Shown here: positions 1-9,500 of the stretch, one piece after another
Layout of the letters: each line of letters opens with the position of its first letter
Numbering within the stretch: the first letter of the stretch is position 1
Origin: Vallitalea pronyensis
GTDB taxonomy: Bacteria; Bacillota; Clostridia; Lachnospirales; Vallitaleaceae
Length of the DNA: 64,000 bases
Direction of reading: 5' to 3'
Assembly: GCF_018141445.1 (NCBI RefSeq)
Contig: NZ_CP058649.1
Coordinates: 1,135,001 to 1,199,000 of the forward strand
Made by a program: the position numbers and the translations under genes
Notes under the pieces: generated by a model
What the model was told of the DNA's origin: nothing
Databases searched by the model: none
What the model saw: only the letters and a program-made list of their open reading frames with translations

Positions 1-1374
1 ACATTGACCCACATCCAGAATACGAGGAAAGGGTCCAATGGAACCAAGGTCCATTTTATTAAAACGATATTTACCACAGGCTAAAGTTAGAATAATTGTA
101 TCCTCAGGAGTCTGCTCTGCAAATTCCGTGAAGTAGTTCCGTCCGGGTCTTGCACCGTCACAACCACCAATGAGGAAGAAGTGTCTTATTTGACCACCTT
201 TTACAGCGTCCACAATGGTTCCAGCATGATTAAGTACAGCATGGTGTGCAAAGCCCATGGGTATTCTGTGTTCAGGCTCATCTTTTACAAAACCTTCTAA
301 TTCAAGCGCTTTTTCAATAACGGGTGTAAAATCTTTATGGCCATTAACCGTTGGTATATGTGTCACGTCAGGCCAGCCTACAATACTGGATGTAAATAAA
401 CGATCTTTATAACTGCCTCTTGGCTTCATCAAACAGTTACTGGTCATTAAGATAGCACCAGGTAAGTTGTCAAACTCTTTTTGTTGGTCCTGCCAAGCGC
501 CTCCAAAATTACCAATAAGATGTTTATATTTCTTAAGACCAGGATAAGCGTTACATGGCAGCATCTCACCATGGGTATAGATATTGATGCCTTTACCTTC
601 TGTTTGTTCCAATAAAGCACCCAAGTCATTCAGATCATGACCAGAAACCACGATAAAGGGGCCTTTTTTATGGGTGATCAGCATTTCTGTTGGTTCAGGA
701 TTGCCAAAAGCCCCTGTGTTCGCTGCATCTAGTAGCTCCATGCACTTAAAGTTCGTTTTGCCAAGTTCCATATTCAAATCAAAATAGTCTTCTACGGTCA
801 TCTTGGGGTCAAGGGTAGCAGCCAATGCTTTAAACATAAAATTAGCCACTTCTTGATCATACTGATTAAGCACATAGGCGTGGTGAAAATACGCGCCCAT
901 ACCTTTTATACCATAGATTAAGAACTCTCTCAGGGAGCGGACATCCATATCCAGCTCATCATCATCCATGACACCTAGATTCTTCATATGTGGGATATTC
1001 AGAATTTCTCCTTTTGTTTCCGGTGCGATATAGTCTGCACCTTCTGGTAAATCGTCTATGGGTCCAACTTGTTCCATGAGTTCCTTCTTATAAGCGTTGG
1101 TCTTTCTAATGTATCCAACAAATCGTTCAGGCGAAAAGTTCACATTGGTTAATGTAGCAAATACGCACTCTGTAAGAAATTCACCAAGTTCACGGGGCAT
1201 TTCCTGTCCCTTGTTAATCAGCTTCGTGGCATAGAAGCTTAAACCTTTTACTAAAAAGATAAGGACATCTTGCATTTTAGCCACATTTGGGTCTTTACTG
1301 CATACTCCAACCCGTGTACAACCTTTGCTACCAGCAGTTTGTTCACATTGATAGCAAAACATTTCATTATCCAT
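1..1374 (-). CDS. hcp: Hybrid-cluster protein / hydroxylamine reductase, 3' end outside window
   Basis: The reverse strand reads open from ATG at 1374 to the window edge (458 codons). Hcp proteins are usually about 540-550 residues, so the C-terminal part lies outside the window. The N-terminus starts MDNEMFCYQCEQT and has cysteines at 7, 10, 19 and 25, the ligands of the N-terminal iron-sulfur cluster in the anaerobe-type enzyme. Further in, the conserved stretches VSGHDLNDLG and THGEMLPCNAYPG are recognisable. The family reduces NO or hydroxylamine in the cytoplasm and serves in nitrosative/oxidative stress defence. The start is fixed by AGGAGG about 8 bases upstream. It is transcribed divergently from the fucose isomerase gene. 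The identification is secure; the physiological substrate is family knowledge, not visible here. Confidence 0.95.
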   Translation of the reverse strand, partial: MDNEMFCYQCEQTAGSKGCTRVGVCSKDPNVAKMQDVLIFLVKGLSFYATKLINKGQEMPRELGEFLTECVFATLTNVNFSPERFVGYIRKTNAYKKELMEQVGPIDDLPEGADYIAPETKGEILNIPHMKNLGVMDDDELDMDVRSLREFLIYGIKGMGAYFHHAYVLNQYDQEVANFMFKALAATLDPKMTVEDYFDLNMELGKTNFKCMELLDAANTGAFGNPEPTEMLITHKKGPFIVVSGHDLNDLGALLEQTEGKGINIYTHGEMLPCNAYPGLKKYKHLIGNFGGAWQDQQKEFDNLPGAILMTSNCLMKPRGSYKDRLFTSSIVGWPDVTHIPTVNGHKDFTPVIEKALELEGFVKDEPEHRIPMGFAHHAVLNHAGTIVDAVKGGQIRHFFLIGGCDGARPGRNYFTEFAEQTPEDTIILTLACGKYRFNKMDLGSIGPFPRILDVGQC

Positions 1375-1483
1375 AGCATTGCCTCCTATCGTATTCTTTC
1401 TATAACTCTATATAGATTGTACAATTATGGAAAATAATATACCTCATGGACATCATTCTTCATATAAAAAGTGAAATAAAAAC

Positions 1484-1512
1484 TTGATTAAAAGGTGGAT
1501 TGCTTATATAAT
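1484..1512 (+). promoter_or_regulatory. Promoter for the fucose isomerase gene
   Basis: TTGATT at 1484-1489 and a perfect TATAAT at 1507-1512 are separated by 17 bases. The -10 box lies inside the 30-bp palindrome at 1508-1537, so repressor binding would block polymerase. The transcript would have a leader of about 300 nt before the isomerase start. Confidence 0.7.
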
Positions 1513-1537
1513 AATAGTAAACGTTTACTATTATTAT
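1508..1537. promoter_or_regulatory. LacI-family operator, perfect 30-bp palindrome
   Basis: The two 15-base halves are exact reverse complements, centred on the CG between 1522 and 1523, with core TAGTAAACGTTTACTA. This is the symmetric CG-centred form bound by LacI/GalR regulators. It covers the -10 box and start region of the promoter at 1484-1512. Matching sites occur at 1754, 6478 and 10990, the last just in front of a LacI-type gene. Confidence 0.75.
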
Positions 1538-1563
1538 TCTCTTGTGAGTGAGTTCACTGAATA

Positions 1564-1668
1564 CAGCATATGCATTAGAAGCATTTTCATATGCTGTGAG
1601 GAAACTTTCCCAGCGGACAAATCTGCTTTGCATAGTGAGGTATAGCCTCTTTTATTCTAGTATCCGCT
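1564..1668 (+). repeat. Multi-stem structured element, copy A
   Basis: Copy A of a three-copy family (others at 3809 and 15652). Successive pairings are CAGCATATG (1564) with CATATGCTG (1588), the invariant GGAAACTTTCC (1600-1610), a closing pair AGCGGA (1612) with TCCGCT (1663), and inside it TGC-TTT-GCA (1624-1632) and GAGG/CCTC (1637-1649). The stems use bases different from the other copies yet still pair, which points to selection on structure. This copy lies in the predicted leader of the isomerase transcript, between two operators. Function unknown. Confidence 0.6.
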
Positions 1669-1753
1669 TACATAGATTTTATATGTATATACTATAAGGA
1701 TTATTAGGCTTATGGGTTATGATGTTAATGTCATACCAATTTATTATAGCATT

Positions 1754-1773
1754 TATAGTAAACGTTTACTATA
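1754..1773. promoter_or_regulatory. Second LacI-family operator
   Basis: A perfect 20-bp palindrome with core ATAGTAAAC/GTTTACTAT lies 45 bases before the isomerase start. With the site at 1508 it forms a pair about 240 bp apart, a spacing compatible with a looping repressor or a roadblock. I see no clear second promoter beside it. Confidence 0.65.
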
Positions 1774-1818
1774 TTGTTATATCCTAAATCAAAACCAATA
1801 TTAGAGGAGGTATGAACC

Positions 1819-3612
1819 ATGGAGTTCAAAAACAGATTAGAGGGAAGGATGCCTAAAATAGGTATTCGACCAACGATTGATGGAAGAAGAAATGGTGTAC
1901 GTGAATCTTTGGAAGACCAGACAATGGGCATGGCCATAAGGGTAAAAGACTTTTTAGAGGCAAACCTTAGACATTCAAATGGTTTACCCGTTAAGTGTGT
2001 CATTGCGGACACAACAATTGGTAGGGTATCAGAAGCTGCAAGATGTGCAGATAAATTTGCAGCGGAAGGCGTAGGCGTGTCCATTACGGTTACCCCTTGC
2101 TGGTGCTATGGCATGGAAACAATGGATATGGATGGGAGTATACCTAAGGCTATATGGGGATTCAATGGAACGGAGAGACCAGGGGCTGTATACCTTGCAG
2201 CAGCTTTAGCAGGTTATGAACAATTAGGCATCCCTGCATTCGGCATCTATGGTAAGGATGTTCAAGATGCGGATGATCCAACTATCCCAGAAGATGTTCA
2301 AGGGAAGTTGTTACAGTTTACAAAATCCGCTCTAGCCGTTGCTACCATGAAGGGTAAATCTTATTTATCACTTGGTAATGTATCCATGGGTATTGCTGGG
2401 TCAGCAGTGGATGCCTCATTTTTTCAAGAATACCTTGGTATGCGTAATGAATACGTGGATATGAGTGAGTTTTCAAGAAGACTGCACCAGGGAATCTATG
2501 ATGCTGTTGAGTATGAGAAGGCATTGGCATGGGTAAAAGCAAACTGTTCAGAAGGTGAAGACATTAATCCTAGGGATGCTGCCCATAGTCGGGTGCAAAA
2601 AGATAAAGAATGGGAAATTGTTGTAAAGATGACCCTTATAGCTCGTGATATGATGGTTGGTAATCCACGTCTGGCCGAGTTTGGCTACATAGAAGAAGCA
2701 GAAGGGCATAATGCCATTGCAGCTGGATTCCAAGGCCAGAGACAATGGACAGATTTCATGCCTAATGGGGATTTTATGGAAACCATCTTGAATTCATCAT
2801 TTGATTGGAATGGTCTAAGAGAAGCCTATGTCTTTGCAACAGAAAATGACTGTTTGAATGCTGTACCCATGTTATTTGGGCATTTACTGACAGGTACTGC
2901 TCAGATATTCTCTGATGTACGCACCTATTGGAGCCCAGAATCTGTTAAGCGTGTCACAGGCAAAGCTCTCACCGGTAAAGGGGTTAATGGTATTATCCAC
3001 TTGATTAACTCAGGCTCTACAACCTTGGACGCGACAGGTCAGCAGTCAAGAGATGGTAAGCCTGCCATGAAACCCTATTGGGAAATTGATGAAGAAGAAG
3101 TGAAGAAGTGCTTAGATGCGACCACTTGGGGACCAGCTGAGCTTGGGTATTTCCGCGGCGGCGGTTTCTCATCAACCTTTCGGACAGTAGGTGAAATGCC
3201 TGTAACCATGTCAAGAATATGCATGGTAAGAGGTCTTGGACCCATTCTTCAGATTGCAGAAGGCTATACCATTGACCTTGACCAAGAAATACATGATGTG
3301 CTGAATGCAAGAACAAACCCGACATGGCCAACCACTTGGTTTGCGCCTAACCTAACGGGTGAAGGGGCGTTTAAGGATGTCTATTCTGTCATGAACCATT
3401 GGGGAGCTAACCATGGTGCAATCAGCTATGGTCACATTGGGGGAGACCTGCTGACATTAGCATCCATGCTGCGGATTCCTGTAGCCATGCACAATGTACC
3501 AGAGGATAGAATTTTCCGACCTAAGGCTTGGGGTGCATTTGGTCTGACGGATTTACAAGGTGCTGATTATCGGGCATGCCGTAACTTTGGCCCCCTATAT
3601 GGAAATACATGA
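1819..3612 (+). CDS. fucI: L-fucose (D-arabinose) isomerase
   Basis: 597 residues, the usual FucI length. The enzyme interconverts L-fucose and L-fuculose (often D-arabinose and D-ribulose) in the cytoplasm. The family signature [14 protein letters not shown] stands near the N-terminus. The Mn2+-binding/catalytic acids appear to be Glu321 in [10 protein letters not shown] and Asp344 in ATENDCLN, and His539 in SYGHIGGD is the likely third ligand. GAGGAGG about 10 bases upstream fixes the ATG. Two LacI-type operators precede the gene, so it should be induced by sugar. No fuculokinase or aldolase gene is next to it; the pathway must be completed elsewhere. No oddity in the coding sequence. Confidence 0.95.
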   Translation: MEFKNRLEGRMPKIGIRPTIDGRRNGVRESLEDQTMGMAIRVKDFLEANLRHSNGLPVKCVIADTTIGRVSEAARCADKFAAEGVGVSITVTPCWCYGMETMDMDGSIPKAIWGFNGTERPGAVYLAAALAGYEQLGIPAFGIYGKDVQDADDPTIPEDVQGKLLQFTKSALAVATMKGKSYLSLGNVSMGIAGSAVDASFFQEYLGMRNEYVDMSEFSRRLHQGIYDAVEYEKALAWVKANCSEGEDINPRDAAHSRVQKDKEWEIVVKMTLIARDMMVGNPRLAEFGYIEEAEGHNAIAAGFQGQRQWTDFMPNGDFMETILNSSFDWNGLREAYVFATENDCLNAVPMLFGHLLTGTAQIFSDVRTYWSPESVKRVTGKALTGKGVNGIIHLINSGSTTLDATGQQSRDGKPAMKPYWEIDEEEVKKCLDATTWGPAELGYFRGGGFSSTFRTVGEMPVTMSRICMVRGLGPILQIAEGYTIDLDQEIHDVLNARTNPTWPTTWFAPNLTGEGAFKDVYSVMNHWGANHGAISYGHIGGDLLTLASMLRIPVAMHNVPEDRIFRPKAWGAFGLTDLQGADYRACRNFGPLYGNT

Positions 3613-3658
3613 TTCAGCTAGGCTTTATAAAGTATGATGGTTAGTTGATGATTACTTA

Positions 3659-3687
3659 TTGCATTTTACGAAGAATTATATTATACT
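3659..3687 (+). promoter_or_regulatory. Promoter of the fluoride-riboswitch transcript
   Basis: TTGCAT at 3659-3664 and TATACT at 3682-3687 with exactly 17 bases between them. Transcription would begin about 3694, some 15 bases before the riboswitch aptamer. Confidence 0.6.
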
Positions 3688-3705
3688 AACACTAACATCT
3701 TAATA

Positions 3706-3785
3706 AATGGTGATGGAGTTCGCCTTGAAATGCTAATAAACGCTGATGACTCCTACTGATACCTTAGTATCGGTAGGAGTTTTTT
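3706..3785 (+). ncRNA. Fluoride riboswitch (crcB motif) with terminator
   Basis: The aptamer core GGTGATGGAGTTCGCC (3709-3724) and the later CTGATGACTCCTAC (3743-3756) are the hallmark conserved segments of the crcB motif, in the right order and spacing. The second segment overlaps an intrinsic terminator: 3749-3762 pairs with 3767-3780 over a 4-base loop and ends in a T run. Fluoride binding stabilises the aptamer and should prevent terminator formation, turning on the gene downstream. The next gene is the antiporter at 3999, about 215 bases away, with a second structured element in between. Confidence 0.9.
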
Positions 3786-3808
3786 AATTTAGGCAAGTTC
3801 TCGAATGA

Positions 3809-3900
3809 ACAAATAAGATAGAGTTGCTCTCATTTGTGCTAAGGAAAACTTTCCTAACGGAATAACTTGCTTCGCAAGACGTGACGTAGTTAATTGTCTC
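3809..3900 (+). repeat. Multi-stem structured element, copy B
   Basis: Second copy of the family seen at 1564 and 15652. ACAAAT (3809) pairs with ATTTGT (3832), followed by GGAAAACTTTCC (3843-3854) and the hairpin CTTGC-TTC-GCAAG (3866-3878). The long closing stem of the other copies is not evident, so the 3' half has diverged; the right border is approximate. It lies between the fluoride terminator and the antiporter start. Confidence 0.5.
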
Positions 3901-3998
3901 ATATAGGATAGACCTTGAATTGAGCATGTGACCCATATAACCATGCATCAATACATAATGAGCAGCCAATAATACTAACATCAGAAAGGAAAAATAAT

Positions 3999-5189
3999 AT
4001 GGCAACAAGTTTAGCAATGATTGTACTACTGGGTTTAATCATGAATAAAATCTTTCAGAAAATGAAATTACCAGGTTTACTAGGCATGTTACTCCTGGGT
4101 GTAGCTATTGGACCATATGGACTTAATTATCTGGACCCCAGTATACTCCATATATCAAAAGATCTACGCCTTATTGCCTTAATCGTCATCTTATTACGAG
4201 CAGGTTTAGGACTTAAAAAAGAAGCCTTAAAAAAAGTGGGTAAGACAGCCATCAAATTTAGCTTTATTCCAGGGTTGATAGAAGGCTTTACCATAGCTTT
4301 TGTATCCATCCGATTATTAGGTTTCACCTTCATTGAAGGTGGTATGTTAGGTTTTATTATTGCAGCTGTATCACCAGCCGTTATTGTGCCTTTTATGCTG
4401 GAAATGAAAGAAAAAGGATTGGGTGTAGCAAAAGGTATTCCCACCATTATCTTAGCTGGTGCTTCCATTGATGATGTATTTGCCATTACGTTGTTTACAT
4501 CTTTTCTGGGCTTATATACGGGAAGTACCATTAATATCGGTGTTAAGATTTTGAACATCCCACTATCCATTATATTGGGTATACTAATTGGTTTTATATT
4601 AGGGCTTATCTTAGTGAGGCTTTTTCAAAAGTACCATATGCGGGATACAAAAAAAGTGCTTATTATTTTAGGTATTGCACTTTTATTGACATCTGTAAAA
4701 GATGTATTACAAGGTCATTTAGTATTTGCAGAGTTAATAGCGGTGATGGTCATTGGTTTTATGATTCTTGAAAAACATAATAAACTGGCTATACGCTTAT
4801 CAGCAAAATTTAATAAGATATGGGTTTTTGCGGAAATACTATTATTTGTTTTAGTAGGTGCCGAGGTGAATGTGTCGGTTGCTTTTGAAGCGGGGTTAAA
4901 AGGTATGCTGATTATTGCTATTGGTCTTATTGGACGAAGTATTGGCGTTCTTGTATCGTTGATGGGTTCTGATCTTAATCGGAAGGAAAGGTTATTCTGT
5001 GTATTTGCTTATATTCCAAAAGCTACTGTTCAGGCGGCAATAGCGTCGGTGCCATTGGATGCTCATGTGGCTTCGGGTGAGGTGATATTAGCTATTGCTG
5101 TTTTGTCTATTCTTATAACGGCACCTATTGGTTCAACGCTGATAAGTTTGTCGGCTGATAAATTATTGGTTCAAGAGTGTGAATCATGA
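3999..5189 (+). CDS. Cation/proton antiporter (CPA family), fluoride-regulated
   Basis: 396 residues, almost entirely hydrophobic, with about 12 membrane segments and no cytoplasmic regulatory (TrkA-N) domain; length and pattern match the Na+/H+ exchanger (PF00999) core. A short loop with GASIDDVFAITLF (around residues 155-167) carries the acidic pair expected in the ion-binding region of this fold. AGAAAGGA precedes the ATG by 8 bases. The upstream fluoride riboswitch is informative: besides Fluc/CrcB and CLC-F, this riboswitch class is known to control antiporter-type genes. Either the protein exports fluoride or it compensates pH/cation stress from HF entry; the sequence cannot decide. Confidence 0.85.
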   Translation: MATSLAMIVLLGLIMNKIFQKMKLPGLLGMLLLGVAIGPYGLNYLDPSILHISKDLRLIALIVILLRAGLGLKKEALKKVGKTAIKFSFIPGLIEGFTIAFVSIRLLGFTFIEGGMLGFIIAAVSPAVIVPFMLEMKEKGLGVAKGIPTIILAGASIDDVFAITLFTSFLGLYTGSTINIGVKILNIPLSIILGILIGFILGLILVRLFQKYHMRDTKKVLIILGIALLLTSVKDVLQGHLVFAELIAVMVIGFMILEKHNKLAIRLSAKFNKIWVFAEILLFVLVGAEVNVSVAFEAGLKGMLIIAIGLIGRSIGVLVSLMGSDLNRKERLFCVFAYIPKATVQAAIASVPLDAHVASGEVILAIAVLSILITAPIGSTLISLSADKLLVQECES

Positions 5190-5256
5190 TGGGTAGATTG
5201 GGGTATGGTATTATATGGGAAAGAACTTAGAATGATGTGATGTGTGCAAGACGACC

Positions 5257-5454
5257 GTAGGTAGATGGGTATCATCAATCCGTTCAGGTTAAATAATGCC
5301 TGATATTCTAAGCTTACTCCAAGCTGAATACCTAAAACTTAAAACTCACTAAAGCTCAAACACTTAAGTTTTTATACGGCATTCAGCTTTCCGTTCACTA
5401 AGAATTTCTAGGCATTATTTAAACATCACGGATTGATGATACCCATCTACCTAC
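5257..5454. repeat. About 200-bp inverted repeat with perfect 27-bp termini
   Basis: The 27 bases at 5257-5283 are the exact reverse complement of 5428-5454. Further inward, TTAAATAATGCCT pairs with AGGCATTATTTAA, AAGCTGAAT with ATTCAGCTT, and AACTTAA with TTAAGTT at the tip, so the whole segment can fold into one long interrupted hairpin. There is no ORF inside. It resembles a MITE-like or palindromic repeat; I see no convincing target-site duplication and no second copy in the window. It fills most of the 495-base gap between the antiporter and msrA. Confidence 0.75.
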
Positions 5455-5684
5455 TGGGCAATTGAAGGGGGCTATATGGAGATTTAGGAATTTATATTAG
5501 ATATAGGTTTTAATGGGATTACGTTTATGAAAAGGTAAAGTATATAATGAAGTATAATTGCGTTTTTTATGCAAATTTTATATAATGAACCCATAACTTA
5601 TAATAGGATTAGGCAGCATAGCTTATGGTATAAAGGCATAAACAAATAGCATGTAAAACAGCTATATGAAATGGAGGATTAATC

Positions 5685-6170
5685 ATGAAAACAATCGTAC
5701 TAGCAGGAGGATGTTTTTGGGGTGTTGAAGCTTATTTTAAAGGGATTGATGGGGTAATAGATACGAAAGTTGGTTATGCTAATGGTCATACGGATAGTCC
5801 ATCTTATGAACAAGTTAAGACATCAACGACGGGTCATTATGAAGCGGTGCATGTGGATTATGATGAGGGGATCATTTCTTTAAAAGAAATATTGGATGCT
5901 TATTGGTTAGTGGTAGAGCCTACAGTTAAAGATAGGCAGGGGCCAGATGTTGGTTCTCAGTATAGTACGGGTATTTTTTATATGGATGAAGAGGATATGA
6001 GGGATATCATTGCATCACGTGATGAAGAACAGAAGAAGTATGCACAACCCATTGTGACGGTGATTGAACCTTTACAATGTTTTTATGATGCAGAAGCGTA
6101 TCATCAAGATTATCTGGATAAGAATCCTACTGGGTATTGCCATATTCCATTGGATAAGTTCAGAAAGTAA
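5685..6170 (+). CDS. msrA: Peptide methionine-S-sulfoxide reductase
   Basis: 161 residues, a single-domain cytoplasmic MsrA. The catalytic motif [11 protein letters not shown] gives Cys10 as the nucleophile; [27 protein letters not shown] and [16 protein letters not shown] follow in the family order. A Cys in [11 protein letters not shown] near the C-terminus could act as resolving cysteine. It reduces the S-epimer of oxidised methionine using thioredoxin. ATGGAGGATTAATC provides the ribosome binding site. It appears monocistronic, and no MsrB domain or gene is attached. Confidence 0.97.
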   Translation: MKTIVLAGGCFWGVEAYFKGIDGVIDTKVGYANGHTDSPSYEQVKTSTTGHYEAVHVDYDEGIISLKEILDAYWLVVEPTVKDRQGPDVGSQYSTGIFYMDEEDMRDIIASRDEEQKKYAQPIVTVIEPLQCFYDAEAYHQDYLDKNPTGYCHIPLDKFRK

Positions 6171-6434
6171 TGTATAAGGTAATATAAGTTACACGATATA
6201 ATGGTTATTTAATAAACCCTATATCATGATTATATACTCGTCTTGCGTTGGTTGCTTTATCTGATTAAGGCACTAAGGGATAAGGACGTTTGTTATCATG
6301 GTGTAGGGTTATTATTTTGTGGGTATGTTTGTATGACAATAGTTTTTTGAGTGGTTATAATGTGTTTGTGCACGAAAAATAAAGGTATAACGATGACCCT
6401 ATATATAGAATATAAAAATCATAAGTCCAAAGTA

Positions 6435-6463
6435 TTGACTATTCATCAAGAATCCTATATGAT
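6435..6463 (+). promoter_or_regulatory. Promoter of the GH31 gene
   Basis: TTGACT at 6435-6440, a 17-base spacer, and TATGAT at 6458-6463. The operator at 6478-6491 starts just downstream of the expected start site (about 6470). The rest of the gap 6171-6434 shows nothing I can name. Confidence 0.7.
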
Positions 6464-6477
6464 AGATATAGAGAGTG

Positions 6478-6491
6478 GTTAAACGTTTAAC
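6478..6491. promoter_or_regulatory. LacI-family operator before the GH31 gene
   Basis: A perfect 14-bp palindrome GTTAAACGTTTAAC, sharing the AAACGTTT core with the sites at 1508 and 1754. Its place just after the promoter start implies repression by roadblock. Confidence 0.6.
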
Positions 6492-6542
6492 AAAATTGTT
6501 AAAATACTTTTTATGACTAATAAAAGAATGGAGAGATGGTAG

Positions 6543-9500
6543 ATGATATCGGGTAAACTTATGGGTAGAATACCGTACATAATTGGGGAAAAAGAAAAGA
6601 GTAGAATAAACAATGCTGAGCTAACGGTGAGAGAAGAAGCGTTTTTATGCTACTATTTTATCAATAATAATGCATCTAAAAATGCCCTATATTTTATCAA
6701 TAGGGTGTCAAATGAGATAATGAAAGGTGAGTCCGCATATGATGACATCACCTTATGGTTATGGGTTCTTGGTGAATACACCAATACAACCCATGATAAA
6801 GCTGTTGTTAATAGGTTAATGGATACCATTCAGTTTAGTATAAAGCACATCATCAATGAGTGGAAACAACCTCGGGCTCACTGGTTGGGTTTGCTAGAAG
6901 ATGGGATTTATCTGAGTAATGTGGCCATGACCCATGGCGCCATACAGTCTATTAATAATACCATTAGAGATGGTCAAGCTCAGAAACTTCTTCTGGAGAT
7001 ACAGGCATTATTATTTGATAAATTCCTGGATATAGGCAAAGTGGTTAGTCGATTAGGGGATAAGGAGGTACTTGGGGATATTGGTATCATTGCAGTACCC
7101 TTTGCATTAATGGACGCAGGTAATCAGATTCTAGTGGAATCCATTCATGTGGTAGAAAATGAGCTAATGGATAAAGGTGTTCGTTTATCCACCAAGGATA
7201 TGTATTATGGAGGGTGTGTTCGAAGTGATTTAACGTGTCTCTTATCTTGGTATTATTCAGAAAGAGGCGATATGGCAAAAGCCAAAAACATGCTGCAATA
7301 TGTGGATAATCTATGGGAAAGGGATGGAAAGCTGTACGCCGTTGATTCTACCACATCAAGAGAAGAAGTGTTTTATGAGTATTATAAGGAAAAAGAGCCT
7401 AATACACCAGAGAGCATCTTAAGTTATGTTTTATACGCCATTGCCAGCAGTAATATTGCCAAGAAGGAAAAAGGTGAACAGGGTACCACTGAAGAAGTCA
7501 AAATCATTCATAGTGAAGAGGGAACAGGGAATAAATACTTGAAGGAAATAACCGAAAGATTTCCAAACCATCCGGTAAAAGATGATCAAGTAATCCTTAA
7601 GATGGTTACCCAGCCTTTTAATAAGCAGCATAAAGCCTATATACAAGCTTCTGTTAATGGCAATGTGATGGATAACATAGCAATGAATAGGCAAACCAGT
7701 CATGAAGGTGAGACGTATTGGGAAGGGTCTATTGGTCATGTTGAATCTAATGATGATATAAGTTATCGTTTTCTTGTTGAGACAGAAAATGCTCAAGTTG
7801 TTTCGAAAGACTATGCTTTCATTATAAGAGAATGGAAACCAATAGGCAGAATAACAGATGTTTCAGCCTATGAACATGGTGTGAAACTTTATTTTACACC
7901 TATTGGAAAAAGCACTCAAGTGCCTTGCCTAAAGATAGAAAAACATACAAACAACACCATCAAGTGGTCATTTTCTGTAGAAGATCATCAGACAATCATG
8001 GGTGAAAATCATGAGGCTAGGTGGCAGATACAGCTTGACCATGGTCATCTTCATGTGGATATAGAGAAGCTATTCATTCACATAACAGATGATATAAAGG
8101 AAGTTATTTTACAAGCCTATGCTGAACATGGCGAAAAATTCTTAGAATTCTTATCCGATGACAGCGGTAAGGTATATAAAGTTAGGTATAAATTCGTAGC
8201 GAAAGAAGATGAGAAATACTATGGCATGGGTGAGCGTTACAGCCATATAGAATATTCAGGTCAGAACGTGGATAATTACGTCTATAATGAATACATGGAT
8301 CAAGGCATGCGAACGTATATCCCCGTACCCTTAGCCATTAGCTCCAAGGGGTATGGTCTATACCTGGATACAACCATGTACTCTGTCTTTCGATTTGGTA
8401 CCAAGCTATCTAATCTATTTGAGGTGGAAGTGGATATCCATGATACCAAACAGTCCTTAGATACCTTTGTATTTTTGGGCAGCCCAAAAGAAGTTATTCA
8501 GAGCTTTACAGCCATAACAGGAAGACCCAAACTACCACCTAAATGGGCTTTTGGCCTATGGATGTCCAGCCATAACTGGGATAGTCAAGCAGAGACGCTT
8601 AAGCAGATAGGATTAACGAAAAAGTATGCAATACCAGCAACAGCACTTGTTCTGGAGCAGTGGAGTGATGAAGCCACATTTTACATTTTTAACGATGCCC
8701 AATACGAGGTAAAAGACGGTCACGATTATCTATGCTACGATGACTTTGAATACCCTGAATGGGGTAGGTGGCCGAATCCCAAAAAGATGGTAGAGGAAAT
8801 TCATGAAGAAGGTATTAAGCTATTATTATGGCAAGCTCCCGTTCAGAAATTTATGGATGGTATTGCTCATGCTCAGAGGGATGAAGATGAAAGGGTTATG
8901 CTGGAAAAAGGTTACTGTATCCAATATAAAGATGGCACCCCTTATCGGGTACCTTCTTACGAATGGTTTAAGAGAAGCTTAATCCCCGATTTCTCCAATC
9001 CAGAAGCAAGAGAATGGTGGCTGAATAAGCGGTTATACTTAGTGAAAGAAATCGGTATTGACGGGTTCAAAAGTGATGGTGGCGAATGTATATATGGTAA
9101 GGATTTATTATTCCATGACGGTCGTACAGGGGAAGAAATGAGAAATCAATTTCCTAACGATTATATTAAGAGCTTCCATGACTTTGCCAATAAATATGCC
9201 AGTGATGGTGGATTAACCTTTAGTCGCGCAGGCTACACAGGTGCACAGAATACCCCATTGCACTGGGCTGGTGATGAAAAATCAACGTTTACAGCCTATC
9301 GCTCATCACTGAATGCAGGACTAAGTTGCAGCATGTCCGGTATACCGTTCTGGGGATGGGACCTTGGAGGATTTCACGGTGCCATACCGACAGCCGAACT
9401 TTTCATCCGTTCAACCCAAATGGCAGCATTATGCCCCATCATGCAATATCACGCCGAGACAAAAGGAGAGCTTAATCGGGATAGAACACCTTGGAATATT

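Noticed and set aside
1375..1480. Promoter for the hcp gene on the minus strand
   Set aside because: TTGTAC and TATAGA can be found on the reverse strand, but the spacing is too short to support a call.
4127..4570. 147-codon antisense ORF in the antiporter gene
   Set aside because: Composition is that of a shadow of hydrophobic codons; no ribosome binding site; the sense gene is clear.
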